Origin: Leptospiraceae bacterium
GTDB taxonomy: Bacteria > Spirochaetota > Leptospiria > Leptospirales > Leptospiraceae
Assembly (NCBI GenBank): GCA_024233865.1
Contig: JACKPA010000003.1
Location: 186,001-250,000, forward strand
Reading direction: 5' to 3'
Length of the DNA: 64,000 nucleotides
Positions 9,180 to 19,079 of this stretch are shown piece by piece. The notes under the pieces are model-generated. The model searched no databases. It was given only the letters and a program-made list of their open reading frames with translations, and was not told the DNA's origin. The number at the start of each line of letters is the position of its first letter. Within the stretch, counting starts at the first letter, position 1. Made by a program: the position numbers and the translations under genes.

Positions 9180-10971
9180 ATATAAAATAGTCTTTTTTAT
9201 ATTCTTGTTTCTCTCTTGTAGCGGAACTTCTCAAAAAGATGATCCTTTGAAAAATACAAAAGCTCTGATGAAACGTGGTCACGTATCTCTTTACAACAAC
9301 GGAGCATTGCAGGTTAAAGGAACTTCCATTAAGTTTATTCCACCTTTTAAAGACGGAGAGATTTCCTTTGGTCGAAAAAATTTCTGGAAGCGAAAAGAAT
9401 TTGCCTTATCAGCCTTTTCTTCTTCCGTAAAAAAAGCCGCCGAGTCGGTGATAGTTATCAAAGAAGGTGAAAAACTTTCATACAAAGTATCCAAAAAAAT
9501 CTCTGACAAATCCGGTGATATTTCTTCTAAAATCAACCAAAGTTTAACACTTCCCGGTAAATACATCATGTACAAAAGTACAGCTAATTCTATTGGAATA
9601 TGGGGAAATTCTTTCAGGCACGGAGTGGAAGAACATAGTAGGGTAATCGAAGATTCCAAAAAAATGAAAGAAACGCTTTTTGCTATGGCAGAAGACTTGG
9701 AAAAACAAAAAACGAATCGACCCGGTCTATCAGAAAAATACAAAAAAGAAAAAGAAGAAATAATGGAGGGTTTTCGAGAAAACAACAAAGAAATTGTTAC
9801 GGGATACGTGGAATTAGGAAGCAACCTGAAAAGCACAGGATCATCTTTTTCCCAAGGCATCCAAGATATTTCTATGATTGAGAACATGAAAAAATCAAAT
9901 CAAACCAGAGAAAAAGGGTCTGAAAGCCTTGCTTTCGATCTAAAAGAAGTTTTTTTTAACTATGGAGCAGGTACAAAAGCCGAATTTCAAAATGCTAAAA
10001 ATGAGTTCAAGCAAGTTTCATCCGGGACAGGGTTGACACTGGCTACTTTAAAGTCTTTGGTTTATATCACAAAAGGTATTTTTTATGACGGAGCCATAAA
10101 ACCATTCGGACAACTAACAATCAATTCTATTGGGTATGTTGGTTTGAATACAATTGTATTTCCGGTAGCAATAGTAACGGACGCAGGTGTTGCTTCCATA
10201 CGAGTCGTATCGGAAGTAGTCGTTGCCGGTGCCAAAGGAACCATTTATGTTGTTGCTCCGAGTACAAAGTATGCTTTAGCCTCCGTGATTGGAAGCGCCA
10301 AATACCTGAGTAATCTTTCCAAATCAAAAGTCCACAGCGGAAAAGGGACTATTAAAAAAATAATTAACAAAACAACTTCCAAAACTCTGTACGGAGCAGG
10401 TTTTGTCACCGAAAAATCCGGAGAATACCTCATAGCACCTCTTTCTATGGCGGGGGTTATTGCAGAGGACGGCTTGGTTGGAGGTGGTATCCTTCTGGGT
10501 GGAAATACAGCCGGGCTTGCCCTTACGGCAGCCGGTGGTGGAACATCCGTCCTGACGTATGGGAGTGGAAAGGTGGCTGCCGGTACAGCATACACAACAG
10601 GATTAGCAGCAAGTGCCGCTACGGGTATTGGATACGGTGTCTACCAACTCACAAAAGCCGTAGGGATTCCTTCCGGTGTAGTACTTGGTAGTGGTGTGAT
10701 TATGAGTTATGAAATGGCATCTCAACTGAGTGCCCAAACTATCTTGAGTGTAGCAGATTTTTCGTATCTTGTGCTTTCTTTGGAAGGAGGAAAATGGGTT
10801 GTGTATGCGGTTAAAGATACAAGCCAAAAAGCAAAATACCTATTAACAGGTTCTGTTGTGGATATAGACAAAGTTCGAGAAAAAGGTGGCAAGGTGGTAA
10901 AAGTTCCGGTTGAAGAAGATAAAATTGATAAAATTTTTGAAGAAGCTGAAAAGAGGAATAAAAAGAAATAA
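9157..10971 (+). CDS. Glycine-rich lipoprotein, paralogue 2
   Basis: A 604-residue protein with a lipobox (FLFLSCSG). The ATG lies inside the preceding gene, behind an AAGGAA site seven bases upstream, which indicates coupled translation. After SLYNNG comes a charged helical part (about 100-300), then a long Gly/Ala-rich hydrophobic part (about 320-560), and a charged end with SVVDIDKVREKGG similar to the end of paralogue 1. The pair lies between the RHS locus and a convergent lipoprotein gene. A membrane-inserting or surface role is inferred from composition only. Confidence 0.75.
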   Translation: MKIIPNHKYKIVFFIFLFLSCSGTSQKDDPLKNTKALMKRGHVSLYNNGALQVKGTSIKFIPPFKDGEISFGRKNFWKRKEFALSAFSSSVKKAAESVIVIKEGEKLSYKVSKKISDKSGDISSKINQSLTLPGKYIMYKSTANSIGIWGNSFRHGVEEHSRVIEDSKKMKETLFAMAEDLEKQKTNRPGLSEKYKKEKEEIMEGFRENNKEIVTGYVELGSNLKSTGSSFSQGIQDISMIENMKKSNQTREKGSESLAFDLKEVFFNYGAGTKAEFQNAKNEFKQVSSGTGLTLATLKSLVYITKGIFYDGAIKPFGQLTINSIGYVGLNTIVFPVAIVTDAGVASIRVVSEVVVAGAKGTIYVVAPSTKYALASVIGSAKYLSNLSKSKVHSGKGTIKKIINKTTSKTLYGAGFVTEKSGEYLIAPLSMAGVIAEDGLVGGGILLGGNTAGLALTAAGGGTSVLTYGSGKVAAGTAYTTGLAASAATGIGYGVYQLTKAVGIPSGVVLGSGVIMSYEMASQLSAQTILSVADFSYLVLSLEGGKWVVYAVKDTSQKAKYLLTGSVVDIDKVREKGGKVVKVPVEEDKIDKIFEEAEKRNKKK

Positions 10972-10978
10972 AACAGGA

Positions 10979-11014
10979 CATTTCGACTACGCTCAATGTC
11001 CGAATTGAGCGTAG
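10979..11014. repeat. Dispersed palindromic repeat
   Basis: Between the convergent genes a hairpin is formed by CTACGCTCAA (10987-10996) and TTGAGCGTAG (11005-11014) with an 8-base loop. The 26 bases 10979-11004 match 32964-32989 with two mismatches, and TTCGACTACGCTCA recurs exactly at 59745-59758 inside the hsdM part of the modification gene. No T-run follows, so it is more like a REP-type element than a standard terminator, though it may end transcription from either side. Confidence 0.7.
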
Positions 11015-11049
11015 CGATGCACTGAACTTGCCGCAGTGTCGAAGGGGCT

Positions 11050-13062
11050 TTAGTTTTTCTCGACAGTTCCGACTTGAACTTTTGAATCTTTGTATTCGGT
11101 TATTACCGAACTACCACTTTCCGTCGTATAAGGATACATATATGTTGCCGAACCATCTTCGATACTGTACCTTCGGTAGTTACCTGCATCGTCAGATAAA
11201 TCTACAATGGCAGCTTTCCATGTACCGCCTTCATTTCCGGCATTAAAAGAACTTGTTGCGGTAAAGACAGTTTCTGTTTTTTTATCTCCGCTTTTTACAG
11301 TCCAACTAGATAACGTAATCGGATCGTTTCCGGAAATTCCGTCAATGAGTCTAAGAGGACTATATAGGCTTACTCCTATGTAGGTAATTCCTGCAATTTT
11401 GCTTGTGTCTGGCGTTGAACCGTCTGTAATTTCGTCCGATCCTGTGTCCTCAGCGGTTAGAGTAGCCGTAAAGTTTAAAGAATCTTCCGAATCCTTTTCG
11501 ATCTTCAAACCTTTTAATACCGGAGAGTAAAAGTCAGCATTTGCCGTAGTTTGTGCTCCTGACAATACAAAACTGTTAATTGTTAAACTTTCGGTTGTGC
11601 TACCACCGGATACATAAGATTTGTAGTTTGTTGGGTTTGAATTAGAGTCTCTTCCGTACCATTTTCCATTTCCGGCTTTATCACTAATCCAAAATCCGCC
11701 AACAATCCATTTACCGTCTTCAGCGTAGTCTTTGATTGTTCCGCTTCCGGAGTAAGTGTCACCACTTGTGTTAGATAGTCTTATGTAAACGGAATTTCCT
11801 TTATAAGAGTTTCCGTTCCATCGAGAAAGGCTATACAATCTTGCATCAGCGTATCTCATACCACTTCCACCGCCATTGTCTTTAATTACAGCGGTTATTG
11901 TAATTGTCACTGCTTTAGGACTTGTAGTTTGAGTGCTTATATCAATAGCCGTATCAGTAGTTATAGTTCCAGAGGAAGAAGGATTTGCCAAAGTGTATGT
12001 TACACTGGTTATGGAATCAATCGAAGGTGGGGTTGTGTCTGGATTGTTTCCTTCTATTGTAACACTTGGAATAGGAAGCTTACTATCTATATACGTTCCG
12101 CAGCCATAAAAAGCGTAATTGGTCTTGCTAACGCTACTGACGTATTGGTATGTTCTGGAATTCACTTTATCCGAAGTAGTAATACTTCCGAGAGCCCACA
12201 CTCCGTTTTCCATATAACTCTTAATCGTAGCTGTTCCTTCATATTTTCCGGATTCGCTATTTAAGCTCAAAACAGCTCCTGTAGATGTGCCACCACTATC
12301 AGAAGTTTTGCTTGGGCTATAAAGCCTTGCCGTAATGGATTTTACGCCTGTTGGTGTTTTATTTTCGTCATCCCCTTCACTTTCGTCTTCCGCTGTTACT
12401 TTGATTGTTACAGTGCTGTCTGCACCACCGCTAGAAACTGTTTCTGGCGTAAGTTCGATTTTTGTAATTTTAGGAGCTGCTGTATCGCCACTAGCATTAT
12501 AGCCGCAAACAAACGGTTTTGCTTTGGATAACGAAGTTCCTTTAGATAGCGGTGTTACTTTTAGGATAATCAATTTTATACCACTATCAGATGAAGTAGT
12601 CGTAACCGTTCCCGTATAGGAAAAGCCTTCATCCGCTTTCACTTTAATTTTAATTTTATAGCTTTTACCGGCTTTTGTCGTGATAATAAGTTCTATATCA
12701 CCAACATTAAGGGTAATTGTAAATTTTCCGCTACTGTCGGTTTGAGAAGAAGTATCAAAGGTTGATGTGGTTTCCGTAGATGTTGATCCCGTAGAGGTTG
12801 TTGAAGTATTGGTTGCCCTTACGCTAGCGCTCGTGCCACTTGTAGTGGTGCTGGCGCTTGAATATACCATTGCATCACTTAAAGCAGTTCCACTGCTATC
12901 CGTCAGATTTGCTTCGACCTGAAAGACATCAGGTTTGAGAGCTAATAACAGAGCTAATTCCGTATTTTGGTCCAAACCATCATAACCGCTCCTACATTGA
13001 ACGTTAATAAATATAATCCCTATAATAACAAAAAGTAACTTTAGCATTGATTTGAAATTCAT
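11050..13062 (-). CDS. Ig-like-repeat lipoprotein
   Basis: About 670 residues from the ATG at 13062, which is preceded by GGAG; the frame is open to 13104 but the later start gives a clean lipoprotein signal (LLFVIIGIIFINVQC). Residues about 35-170 form a Ser/Thr-rich domain of carboxypeptidase-regulatory type (beta sandwich), followed by three copies of a roughly 150-residue Ig-like unit. Each copy has a block such as GTATIKSYMENGVW, GSGTIKDYAEDGKW or ATSSFNAGNEGGTW, followed by an S-D-x-A-G/N motif. It is probably surface-exposed and may be an adhesin. It converges on the glycine-rich lipoproteins. Confidence 0.8.
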   Translation of the reverse strand: MNFKSMLKLLFVIIGIIFINVQCRSGYDGLDQNTELALLLALKPDVFQVEANLTDSSGTALSDAMVYSSASTTTSGTSASVRATNTSTTSTGSTSTETTSTFDTSSQTDSSGKFTITLNVGDIELIITTKAGKSYKIKIKVKADEGFSYTGTVTTTSSDSGIKLIILKVTPLSKGTSLSKAKPFVCGYNASGDTAAPKITKIELTPETVSSGGADSTVTIKVTAEDESEGDDENKTPTGVKSITARLYSPSKTSDSGGTSTGAVLSLNSESGKYEGTATIKSYMENGVWALGSITTSDKVNSRTYQYVSSVSKTNYAFYGCGTYIDSKLPIPSVTIEGNNPDTTPPSIDSITSVTYTLANPSSSGTITTDTAIDISTQTTSPKAVTITITAVIKDNGGGSGMRYADARLYSLSRWNGNSYKGNSVYIRLSNTSGDTYSGSGTIKDYAEDGKWIVGGFWISDKAGNGKWYGRDSNSNPTNYKSYVSGGSTTESLTINSFVLSGAQTTANADFYSPVLKGLKIEKDSEDSLNFTATLTAEDTGSDEITDGSTPDTSKIAGITYIGVSLYSPLRLIDGISGNDPITLSSWTVKSGDKKTETVFTATSSFNAGNEGGTWKAAIVDLSDDAGNYRRYSIEDGSATYMYPYTTESGSSVITEYKDSKVQVGTVEKN

Positions 13063-13137
13063 TGTCTCTTTCTCCGTCTCTAAGATTAACAAATCATTCT
13101 CCATTTTCTTTCAAAAAGAAAAAAAATTTTATTGGAT

Positions 13138-13956
13138 TCAAAAAATATCATTTTCACCGCAAAAATTTGCATAGGTTATATCGGGGATTGTGCGTAAAGA
13201 ACGAGCAAAACCATCCAAGCCAGGAAAAAGAGTAGCCGCATTGATATTCATCCGATTTAGTTCTGTTAAACAGGGAACACCTTCTGATTTTGGCACAATA
13301 ATTTTTTTTATATGGCTATGAGACTCATATTCCACATATTCCATTATATTTTTTTCAAAAGAGAGTTTTTTCCCACTGGCAATTAAAAAAATACCCTGCT
13401 GAATGGTAAGCCTTTCGTTCATTAATTTGGGCTCAATGGGAATCACCACTCTCGAATCGGAATAAATAAATCGTATAAATTCGGAATCATTTTGAATTTG
13501 TTTGATATTCAATTCTATATTTGTTTTTTTGATTTTATCCAAGGATGCGTTGATCAACCAATAGGCATCCAAAACCCAAATCGCAATTTCACCCCTCTCT
13601 TTATAGGCATTTTCAAAAGCAATAAAAGATGCCACATACGGAGATCTTGTCCAATCAAGTAGACGGGTTGGTGCGCCATGGTGTTGCATCAAAGATATCC
13701 ATTCAAGCAAACTCGAAGGAATTTCCGATGATTGCAAATATTGGTGAGCTCTTCTCTGGAATTCGGTAATAATTTTAGCTTCCGTTTCAATTACCAAAGG
13801 TTGCCGACTGACAATTCTTTCCAAAGAAGGTTGTAGTTTCCAACTTGCTTTATAGTGACCTCTGAAAACCCATTTTTGGTTGTCAGTTAGCAAATTATCA
13901 AAAAACTGTTTGGTTTCCTGCCATGTATTTAGGCGAATTTCTTCAAAATATAACAT
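13138..13956 (-). CDS. FRG-domain protein
   Basis: A 272-residue cytoplasmic protein with the signature of the FRG domain: WVFRGHYKASWKLQPSLER near residue 29, then EFQRRAHQY, and LMQHHGAPTRLLDWTRSP near residue 90. The biochemical activity of FRG domains is not settled; they occur in phage-defence and accessory regions. It lies 75 bases upstream-side of the Ig-like lipoprotein gene on the same strand. No partner gene is evident. Confidence 0.85.
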   Translation of the reverse strand: MLYFEEIRLNTWQETKQFFDNLLTDNQKWVFRGHYKASWKLQPSLERIVSRQPLVIETEAKIITEFQRRAHQYLQSSEIPSSLLEWISLMQHHGAPTRLLDWTRSPYVASFIAFENAYKERGEIAIWVLDAYWLINASLDKIKKTNIELNIKQIQNDSEFIRFIYSDSRVVIPIEPKLMNERLTIQQGIFLIASGKKLSFEKNIMEYVEYESHSHIKKIIVPKSEGVPCLTELNRMNINAATLFPGLDGFARSLRTIPDITYANFCGENDIF

Positions 13957-14269
13957 GATGGTTTGTTACTTGAATCATGGGATTTTAAAACTATTTTTGT
14001 TTTTTTTTGCCAATATTACAAGTTTTTTTAAGAAGTGGGAAGTGAAAAGAACTTTGTCTATTGTTCTTTATCTTAAAGTGAATCCTTGAAATAACGTACC
14101 AGTCGAGCTGTTGATTTTCCCGTAAGGACAGGTCTAAGACCTATCCGGACATTATAACCTTTTTAATAAATCATTACAATGAAATTATCCAAAAAATAAT
14201 TATTTGTGTTTACCATCAAACAAGGTTTGGAAACATAAAAGTAAAAAGCATACAAAAAGGGAGAGCCTT
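13957..14269. other. Intergenic region upstream of tpiA
   Basis: About 310 bases between divergent genes. I see no protein gene and no tRNA. A small inverted repeat (AGGTC-TAA-GACCT, 14130-14142) is the only evident structure. It must hold the promoters of tpiA and of the FRG gene, but none is clear enough to place. Confidence 0.5.
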
Positions 14270-15016
14270 ATGAGGCAAACAATTATCGCCGGAAACTGGA
14301 AAATGAATCTAAATCTAAAACAAGCTAAAGACTTGGCAGAAGGCATCAAAAGTGGCTTAAAAAATAAGCAAACAAAACACAAAGTTCTTGTATATCCTTC
14401 TACCATACACATCCAAGCCGTTTATGATATATTAAATGGAACAGATGTTGCAATAGGATGTCAAAATATTTATCCTTCCAAACTGGCAGCATTTACGGGT
14501 GAAACTTCTACCGATCAATTAAAAGACTTAAACCTAAAATATGTTTTAATCGGTCACTCGGAAAGAAGGCAATTTTTAGGTGAATCAAACGAATTTTTGA
14601 ATCAAAAAATAATCTATACTCTAAAAGAAGGAATGATTCCTATGTATTGCATAGGAGAAACTTTGGAAGAAAGGGAAGATAACAAAACATTTGACGTTTT
14701 GGGCAAGCAGCTTACCGTAGGGCTTCAAAATATATCCAAGGAAGATGTAAAAGTGCTTTCCATTGCTTACGAGCCGGTTTGGGCTATCGGAACGGGAAAA
14801 GTTGCTACTCCGGAACAAGCACAGGAAGCTCATGCTTTTGTTCGAGATAAAATAAAATCTATTTTTAACGCAGAAATAGCCGAAAACATGTCCATTCTTT
14901 ATGGAGGGTCCGTGAAACCGGATAACGTCCAGTCTCTGATGTCAATGAAAGATATTGACGGGGGTTTGGTCGGAGGAGCGAGCCAAAAATCGGATTCATT
15001 TTTGGCATTGTTGTAA
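14270..15016 (+). CDS. tpiA: Triosephosphate isomerase
   Basis: Interconverts dihydroxyacetone phosphate and glyceraldehyde 3-phosphate in glycolysis and gluconeogenesis. The 248-residue length is normal for the family. Visible signatures are the substrate lysine in NWKMN (Lys11), the catalytic histidine in IGHSERR (about 93), the catalytic glutamate and flexible loop AYEPVWAIGTG (about 165) and YGGSVKP (about 208). The ATG at 14270 follows GGGAG and gives the standard N-terminus; an open extension to 14204 is not needed. No pgk or gap gene is adjacent. It converges with the TetR gene with a 2-base gap. Confidence 0.97.
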   Translation: MRQTIIAGNWKMNLNLKQAKDLAEGIKSGLKNKQTKHKVLVYPSTIHIQAVYDILNGTDVAIGCQNIYPSKLAAFTGETSTDQLKDLNLKYVLIGHSERRQFLGESNEFLNQKIIYTLKEGMIPMYCIGETLEEREDNKTFDVLGKQLTVGLQNISKEDVKVLSIAYEPVWAIGTGKVATPEQAQEAHAFVRDKIKSIFNAEIAENMSILYGGSVKPDNVQSLMSMKDIDGGLVGGASQKSDSFLALL

Positions 15017-15018
15017 TT

Positions 15019-15678
15019 TTATGTTGGTGGGGGCTTGTGTAAAAAGCCTCCTTTTGCTCCGGTGCTTAAACTCAGCGAAAGGATGCCACCTCTGAAAAAA
15101 CTAGCCAAGTTTTCTGAAACATCCTGGATGGAAATTTGTCCCGGATGAATGAGCATATCAGCTAAAATTTCAAAGACAGTTCCAAACAAAGCTACCGAAA
15201 TAAATTTTACTGGAAAAGACGGCAAATTTCCTAGCTTAATTGCTTCTTCAATATCTCTTTCCAGGTCTTCTACAATTCCATTGATCTTTCCATTGTATCG
15301 AAGGTCTCTTACATAATGCTGATTTTTGGAAAAAAAATATAAATAATCCTGGTTGTTTTGAAAAATATTAAAAAAATCTTCAAAAGCATCTTTCATGGCA
15401 TTTCCGTTATGTCCGCTTCTCCATGCTTTTAGCCAAGATTTTCTTGATTTGTTATGAATATCTAATATTATTTCATCCAACAATACATCAAAGATTTCTT
15501 CTTTACTCTGAAAATAGTTGTAGAATGTGCCGGGAGATAATTCACTAACTCGAATAATATCCCGAACATTAGCACCGTCTAGCCCGCTTTCTCCAAACAC
15601 TTGAAGTGCGGCTTTTAGTATCTGTTCTCGGTTTGCTTTTTTTAGCTCTTCTCTTTTAGAAGGTTTGTTGTTGGTCAT
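15019..15678 (-). CDS. TetR-family regulator
   Basis: About 219 residues from the ATG at 15678 (MTNNKPSKREEL); in-frame ATGs at 15690 and 15726 are alternatives and no strong ribosome site decides. The helix-turn-helix is clear: REQILKAALQVFGESGLDGANVRDI followed by ELSPGTFYNYFQSKEEIFDVLL (split here as motif parts). The rest is a helical ligand-binding part with no visible ligand clue. The gene is divergent from the CheB-CheR gene, which may be its target, but no operator is evident. Confidence 0.85.
   Translation of the reverse strand: MTNNKPSKREELKKANREQILKAALQVFGESGLDGANVRDIIRVSELSPGTFYNYFQSKEEIFDVLLDEIILDIHNKSRKSWLKAWRSGHNGNAMKDAFEDFFNIFQNNQDYLYFFSKNQHYVRDLRYNGKINGIVEDLERDIEEAIKLGNLPSFPVKFISVALFGTVFEILADMLIHPGQISIQDVSENLASFFRGGILSLSLSTGAKGGFLHKPPPT
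15029..15055 (+). terminator. Possible tpiA terminator
   Basis: GGGGGCTT (15029-15036) can pair with AAGCCTCC (15044-15051, one G-U pair) around a 7-base loop and is followed by TTTT. It is 12 bases after the tpiA stop and lies inside the 3' end of the convergent regulator gene. Confidence 0.5.
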
Positions 15679-15816
15679 ATAAAAATACATGTTCCATTGA
15701 ATGTTTTCTTTAAAAAAGTAATTCAATAAAACATAGAATATTTTTTTATAGCATTTATCAAATCTTAATTAAAATAGTTAAATAGGATTGTTTTTTACAA
15801 CCCTGGTAAACAAATT

Positions 15817-18800
15817 ATGGTTGAAAGTAAGAATTTTTATCTTGTAGGTATTGGTGCTTCTGCCGGTGGGTTGGAGGCAATAGAAGCTTTTTTTTCAAAA
15901 ATACCTCCGGAAAGCGGATTGGCATTTGTTATCATTCAGCATCTTTCACCGGATTATGAAAGCCTTATGCCTGAAATCTTATCCAAAAGAACCATGTTAA
16001 AAATTCAAACAGTTGAAGACGGAATGTTGGTTCGGGCGAACAATATCTATTTGCTCCCTAAAAAAAAGAACATGAAAATTTTTCATTCCAAACTCTACTT
16101 AACAGAAAAAGAGAGCGCGAATGTTTTAAATCTGCCAATAGATATATTTTTTCATTCTCTGTCAGAAGATTTTGGTGAAAGGTCTGTAGGGGTTATTCTA
16201 TCCGGGACAGGAAGTGATGGTAGCAGAGGAATTCGAGCTATTAAAGAAGCCGGAGGAATGATTCTCGTTCAAGACCCCGACTCTTCCAAATTTGACGGAA
16301 TGCCACGAAGTGCCATATCGACCGGAGTTGTTGATTTTGTTTTGAATGCACAAAGTATAGCAGAAAAACTGGTAAATTTTGTCCGGCATCCTTATGTCCA
16401 AAACAAAGAAAAGGGAAAAGAACTATTTTTGGATAGTGATGATTATCTATCAAGGATTATCCTTTTTTTAAAAGAAGGATTTGGTTTGGATTTTACTTTT
16501 TATAAAACCTCAACCATTGTACGTAGGTTAGAACGTAGGCTTAGTATTAATCAAATTGATAATCTAAATGATTACTTGAGCTATTTGTATACATCCAAAA
16601 ATGAACAAAAAATTCTTTATAAAGAATTACTGATAGGTGTTACAAAATTTTTTAGAGATGGAGAAGCTTTTGCTATAATAGAAAACAAGGTTATTCCTTC
16701 TATTTTCCAGAGAAAGGGAGAAAGAGATGATATTCGAGTTTGGGTAGCCGGTTCATCTACCGGAGAAGAAGCTTATTCTTTGGCTATTCTTTTAAAAGAA
16801 TATATGTTAAAGAATCATATTCAAAGAGATGTAAAAATTTTTGCTACCGATGTTGATAAAACTGCCATTGAATATGCAAGCAACGGATTTTATAGCGCCA
16901 GCATCACAGCAGACGTTTCACCCGAAAGGTTGGAAAAATTTTTCACCCAATACGGAGATAGTTATAAAATCAATGATGCGATAAGAGAAATAATTGTTTT
17001 TGCTACCCATAACCTTATAAAGGATCCACCTTTTAATAAAATTGACCTTCTAACTTGTAGAAACCTTTTGATTTATTTTCAGGTTGAATTGCAGCAAAAA
17101 GTTCTTTCTTTGTTTCATTTTTCCCTAAATGCTGATGGCTTTTTGTTTCTTGGAAATAGTGAAACGGTAGGGGACATGATTCCATACTTTGAAGTTTATG
17201 ATCAAAAGTGGAAATTGTTTTTATGCAAACGTGGACGCAAGCTCGCCTACTATGATTTTTCTCAGAAGTCCAACCTAGACATTAAACTCCCTCCCATTCC
17301 CAGTAAAAAGATTATTCATTTGCAAGGAAAATTACCTAAAGTAGAATTTACAAGTATACTCAATCGAAAACTATTAGAAGACAATGTTCCGGAAACACTA
17401 ATTGTAAATGAAGATTTTGAAATTGTTAATTCTTTTGGAGATATAAAAAAGTATATAGATTTTCCCAGGATAATGGAAATCCAAAGTAATATTAAATTAA
17501 ACGTATCAGAAATGGTACCAAGTAACTTAAAACTAACGTTTAACATTGCCATTAGTAAGGTGCTAAAGCAAAATGAAGAAATGGTATACCATAATATCCA
17601 ATATCATAAAACAGATAATGAAGTAATCTTGATGGATTTAATTTTTTCACCTCTTTACAATCCGGATAGAAGAGACCACTATGTCATCATCTATTTCATA
17701 GAAAAATCTCGTGAAATCAAGGTTACAGCAGTAAAAAAGGAAATTGAAAGTATTGACCTGCTAGCACAACAAAGAATCCAAGATTTGGAAAACGAGTTAA
17801 AACAAACCAAAGAAAGTTTGAATGCTACCATTGAGGAGTTAGAAACAACCAATGAAGAATTGCAATCGACTAATGAAGAATTAATATCTGCCAACGAAGA
17901 ATTGCAATCGACCAATGAAGAATTGCAATCCGTCAACGAAGAGTTGTATACGGTCAATTCAGAATTCCAAACAAAAAACCATGACTTAACGGTTATAAAC
18001 AATGATGTGGAAAACTTGTTATCCAATTCTGAAATGCAAATTATTTTTTTAGATAGCAATCTTAAAATAAGAAAGTTTACTCAAAAAGTAACCAGAATTA
18101 TCAATATAAAAGAAACTGATGAGGGAAGACCTATCTCAGATTTAACACATATTTTAAAAGATATAGACCTTACAGTAAACGGGAGAACTGTTATTGAAAC
18201 CAATCAATCCATCAGCGAAGTTGTGAAAGCCGGTAACGAATGGTTTCAACTGAAATTTTTACCCTATAGAGCTAAAGACAATAGTGTAGACGGAGTTATC
18301 ATCACTTTAGTGGATGTTACCGAACATAAAAATAGTGAACAAAAAATCAAAGAAAGTGAAGAAAAATACAAGCAACTTATAGAAAACATCCAAGACTTGG
18401 TATGTGAAATTGATATGGAAGGTTTGTATGTGTATATAAATCAAAAATATGAAGATGTTCTCGGTTACAAACAGGAAGAACTTTTAGGAACCCCGGCAAA
18501 AGATTTAATCCATCCGCAAGATTGGGAACAAGCTACTAAAAAATATTCTGAGCTGATTAAAAATCCTGGTCAGTCTTTGGATATATGGAGGTTTAAGCAT
18601 AAAAACAGAGAATGGAGATGGTTTGAATGTGCGAGTAGTACTTATGAAAAAAATACAGGAATTTTTAGAACAGTTGTAATATCTAGAGACATCACCGACA
18701 AAAAAAAGCATGAAGATGTATACAATCTATTATTCAAAAATACATCAGTCAATGGATTTGCTCTACACGAAATTATTTATGATGATAGTGGTATTCCGAT

Positions 18801-19062
18801 TGATTATAGGTTTTTGGAAGTTAATGATGCTTTTGAAAAATACACAAACCTAAAAAGGGAAGAGACTTTAGGAAAGACGGTTAAGGAAGTTTTACCAGAA
18901 ATAGAGCCTTTTTGGATAAAAACCTATGGAGAAGTTGCAGAATCAGGTCAGTCGAAGGTTTTTAGAAATTTTTCAGAATTGTTAAATATGTATTTTGAAG
19001 TGTATGCTTTTTCTCCCAAAAAGGGGGTATTTGCAACTCTCTTTCGTACTATTAATGAATGA
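15817..19062 (+). CDS. CheB-CheR fusion with coiled coil and PAS domains
   Basis: A 1,081-residue protein. Residues 1-190 are a CheB methylesterase with the catalytic triad visible (Ser15 in GASAGG, His42 in IIQHLSP, Asp134 in GTGSDGSRG) but without the usual receiver domain. Residues about 205-475 are a CheR methyltransferase (WVAGSSTGEEAYSLA as the SAM motif; LLTCRNLLIYF). A coiled coil of repeated TNEELQSxNEEL units (about 645-715) leads to two or three PAS domains (about 730-1080). Such fusions usually act with an adjacent hybrid kinase in a signalling route separate from flagellar chemotaxis, and here the next gene is one. Confidence 0.93.
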   Translation: MVESKNFYLVGIGASAGGLEAIEAFFSKIPPESGLAFVIIQHLSPDYESLMPEILSKRTMLKIQTVEDGMLVRANNIYLLPKKKNMKIFHSKLYLTEKESANVLNLPIDIFFHSLSEDFGERSVGVILSGTGSDGSRGIRAIKEAGGMILVQDPDSSKFDGMPRSAISTGVVDFVLNAQSIAEKLVNFVRHPYVQNKEKGKELFLDSDDYLSRIILFLKEGFGLDFTFYKTSTIVRRLERRLSINQIDNLNDYLSYLYTSKNEQKILYKELLIGVTKFFRDGEAFAIIENKVIPSIFQRKGERDDIRVWVAGSSTGEEAYSLAILLKEYMLKNHIQRDVKIFATDVDKTAIEYASNGFYSASITADVSPERLEKFFTQYGDSYKINDAIREIIVFATHNLIKDPPFNKIDLLTCRNLLIYFQVELQQKVLSLFHFSLNADGFLFLGNSETVGDMIPYFEVYDQKWKLFLCKRGRKLAYYDFSQKSNLDIKLPPIPSKKIIHLQGKLPKVEFTSILNRKLLEDNVPETLIVNEDFEIVNSFGDIKKYIDFPRIMEIQSNIKLNVSEMVPSNLKLTFNIAISKVLKQNEEMVYHNIQYHKTDNEVILMDLIFSPLYNPDRRDHYVIIYFIEKSREIKVTAVKKEIESIDLLAQQRIQDLENELKQTKESLNATIEELETTNEELQSTNEELISANEELQSTNEELQSVNEELYTVNSEFQTKNHDLTVINNDVENLLSNSEMQIIFLDSNLKIRKFTQKVTRIINIKETDEGRPISDLTHILKDIDLTVNGRTVIETNQSISEVVKAGNEWFQLKFLPYRAKDNSVDGVIITLVDVTEHKNSEQKIKESEEKYKQLIENIQDLVCEIDMEGLYVYINQKYEDVLGYKQEELLGTPAKDLIHPQDWEQATKKYSELIKNPGQSLDIWRFKHKNREWRWFECASSTYEKNTGIFRTVVISRDITDKKKHEDVYNLLFKNTSVNGFALHEIIYDDSGIPIDYRFLEVNDAFEKYTNLKREETLGKTVKEVLPEIEPFWIKTYGEVAESGQSKVFRNFSELLNMYFEVYAFSPKKGVFATLFRTINE

Positions 19063-19079
19063 AATTTGAGGAACAAACT

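Noticed and set aside
14130..14142. Operator upstream of tpiA
   Set aside because: The inverted repeat has only 5-bp arms, which is expected by chance.
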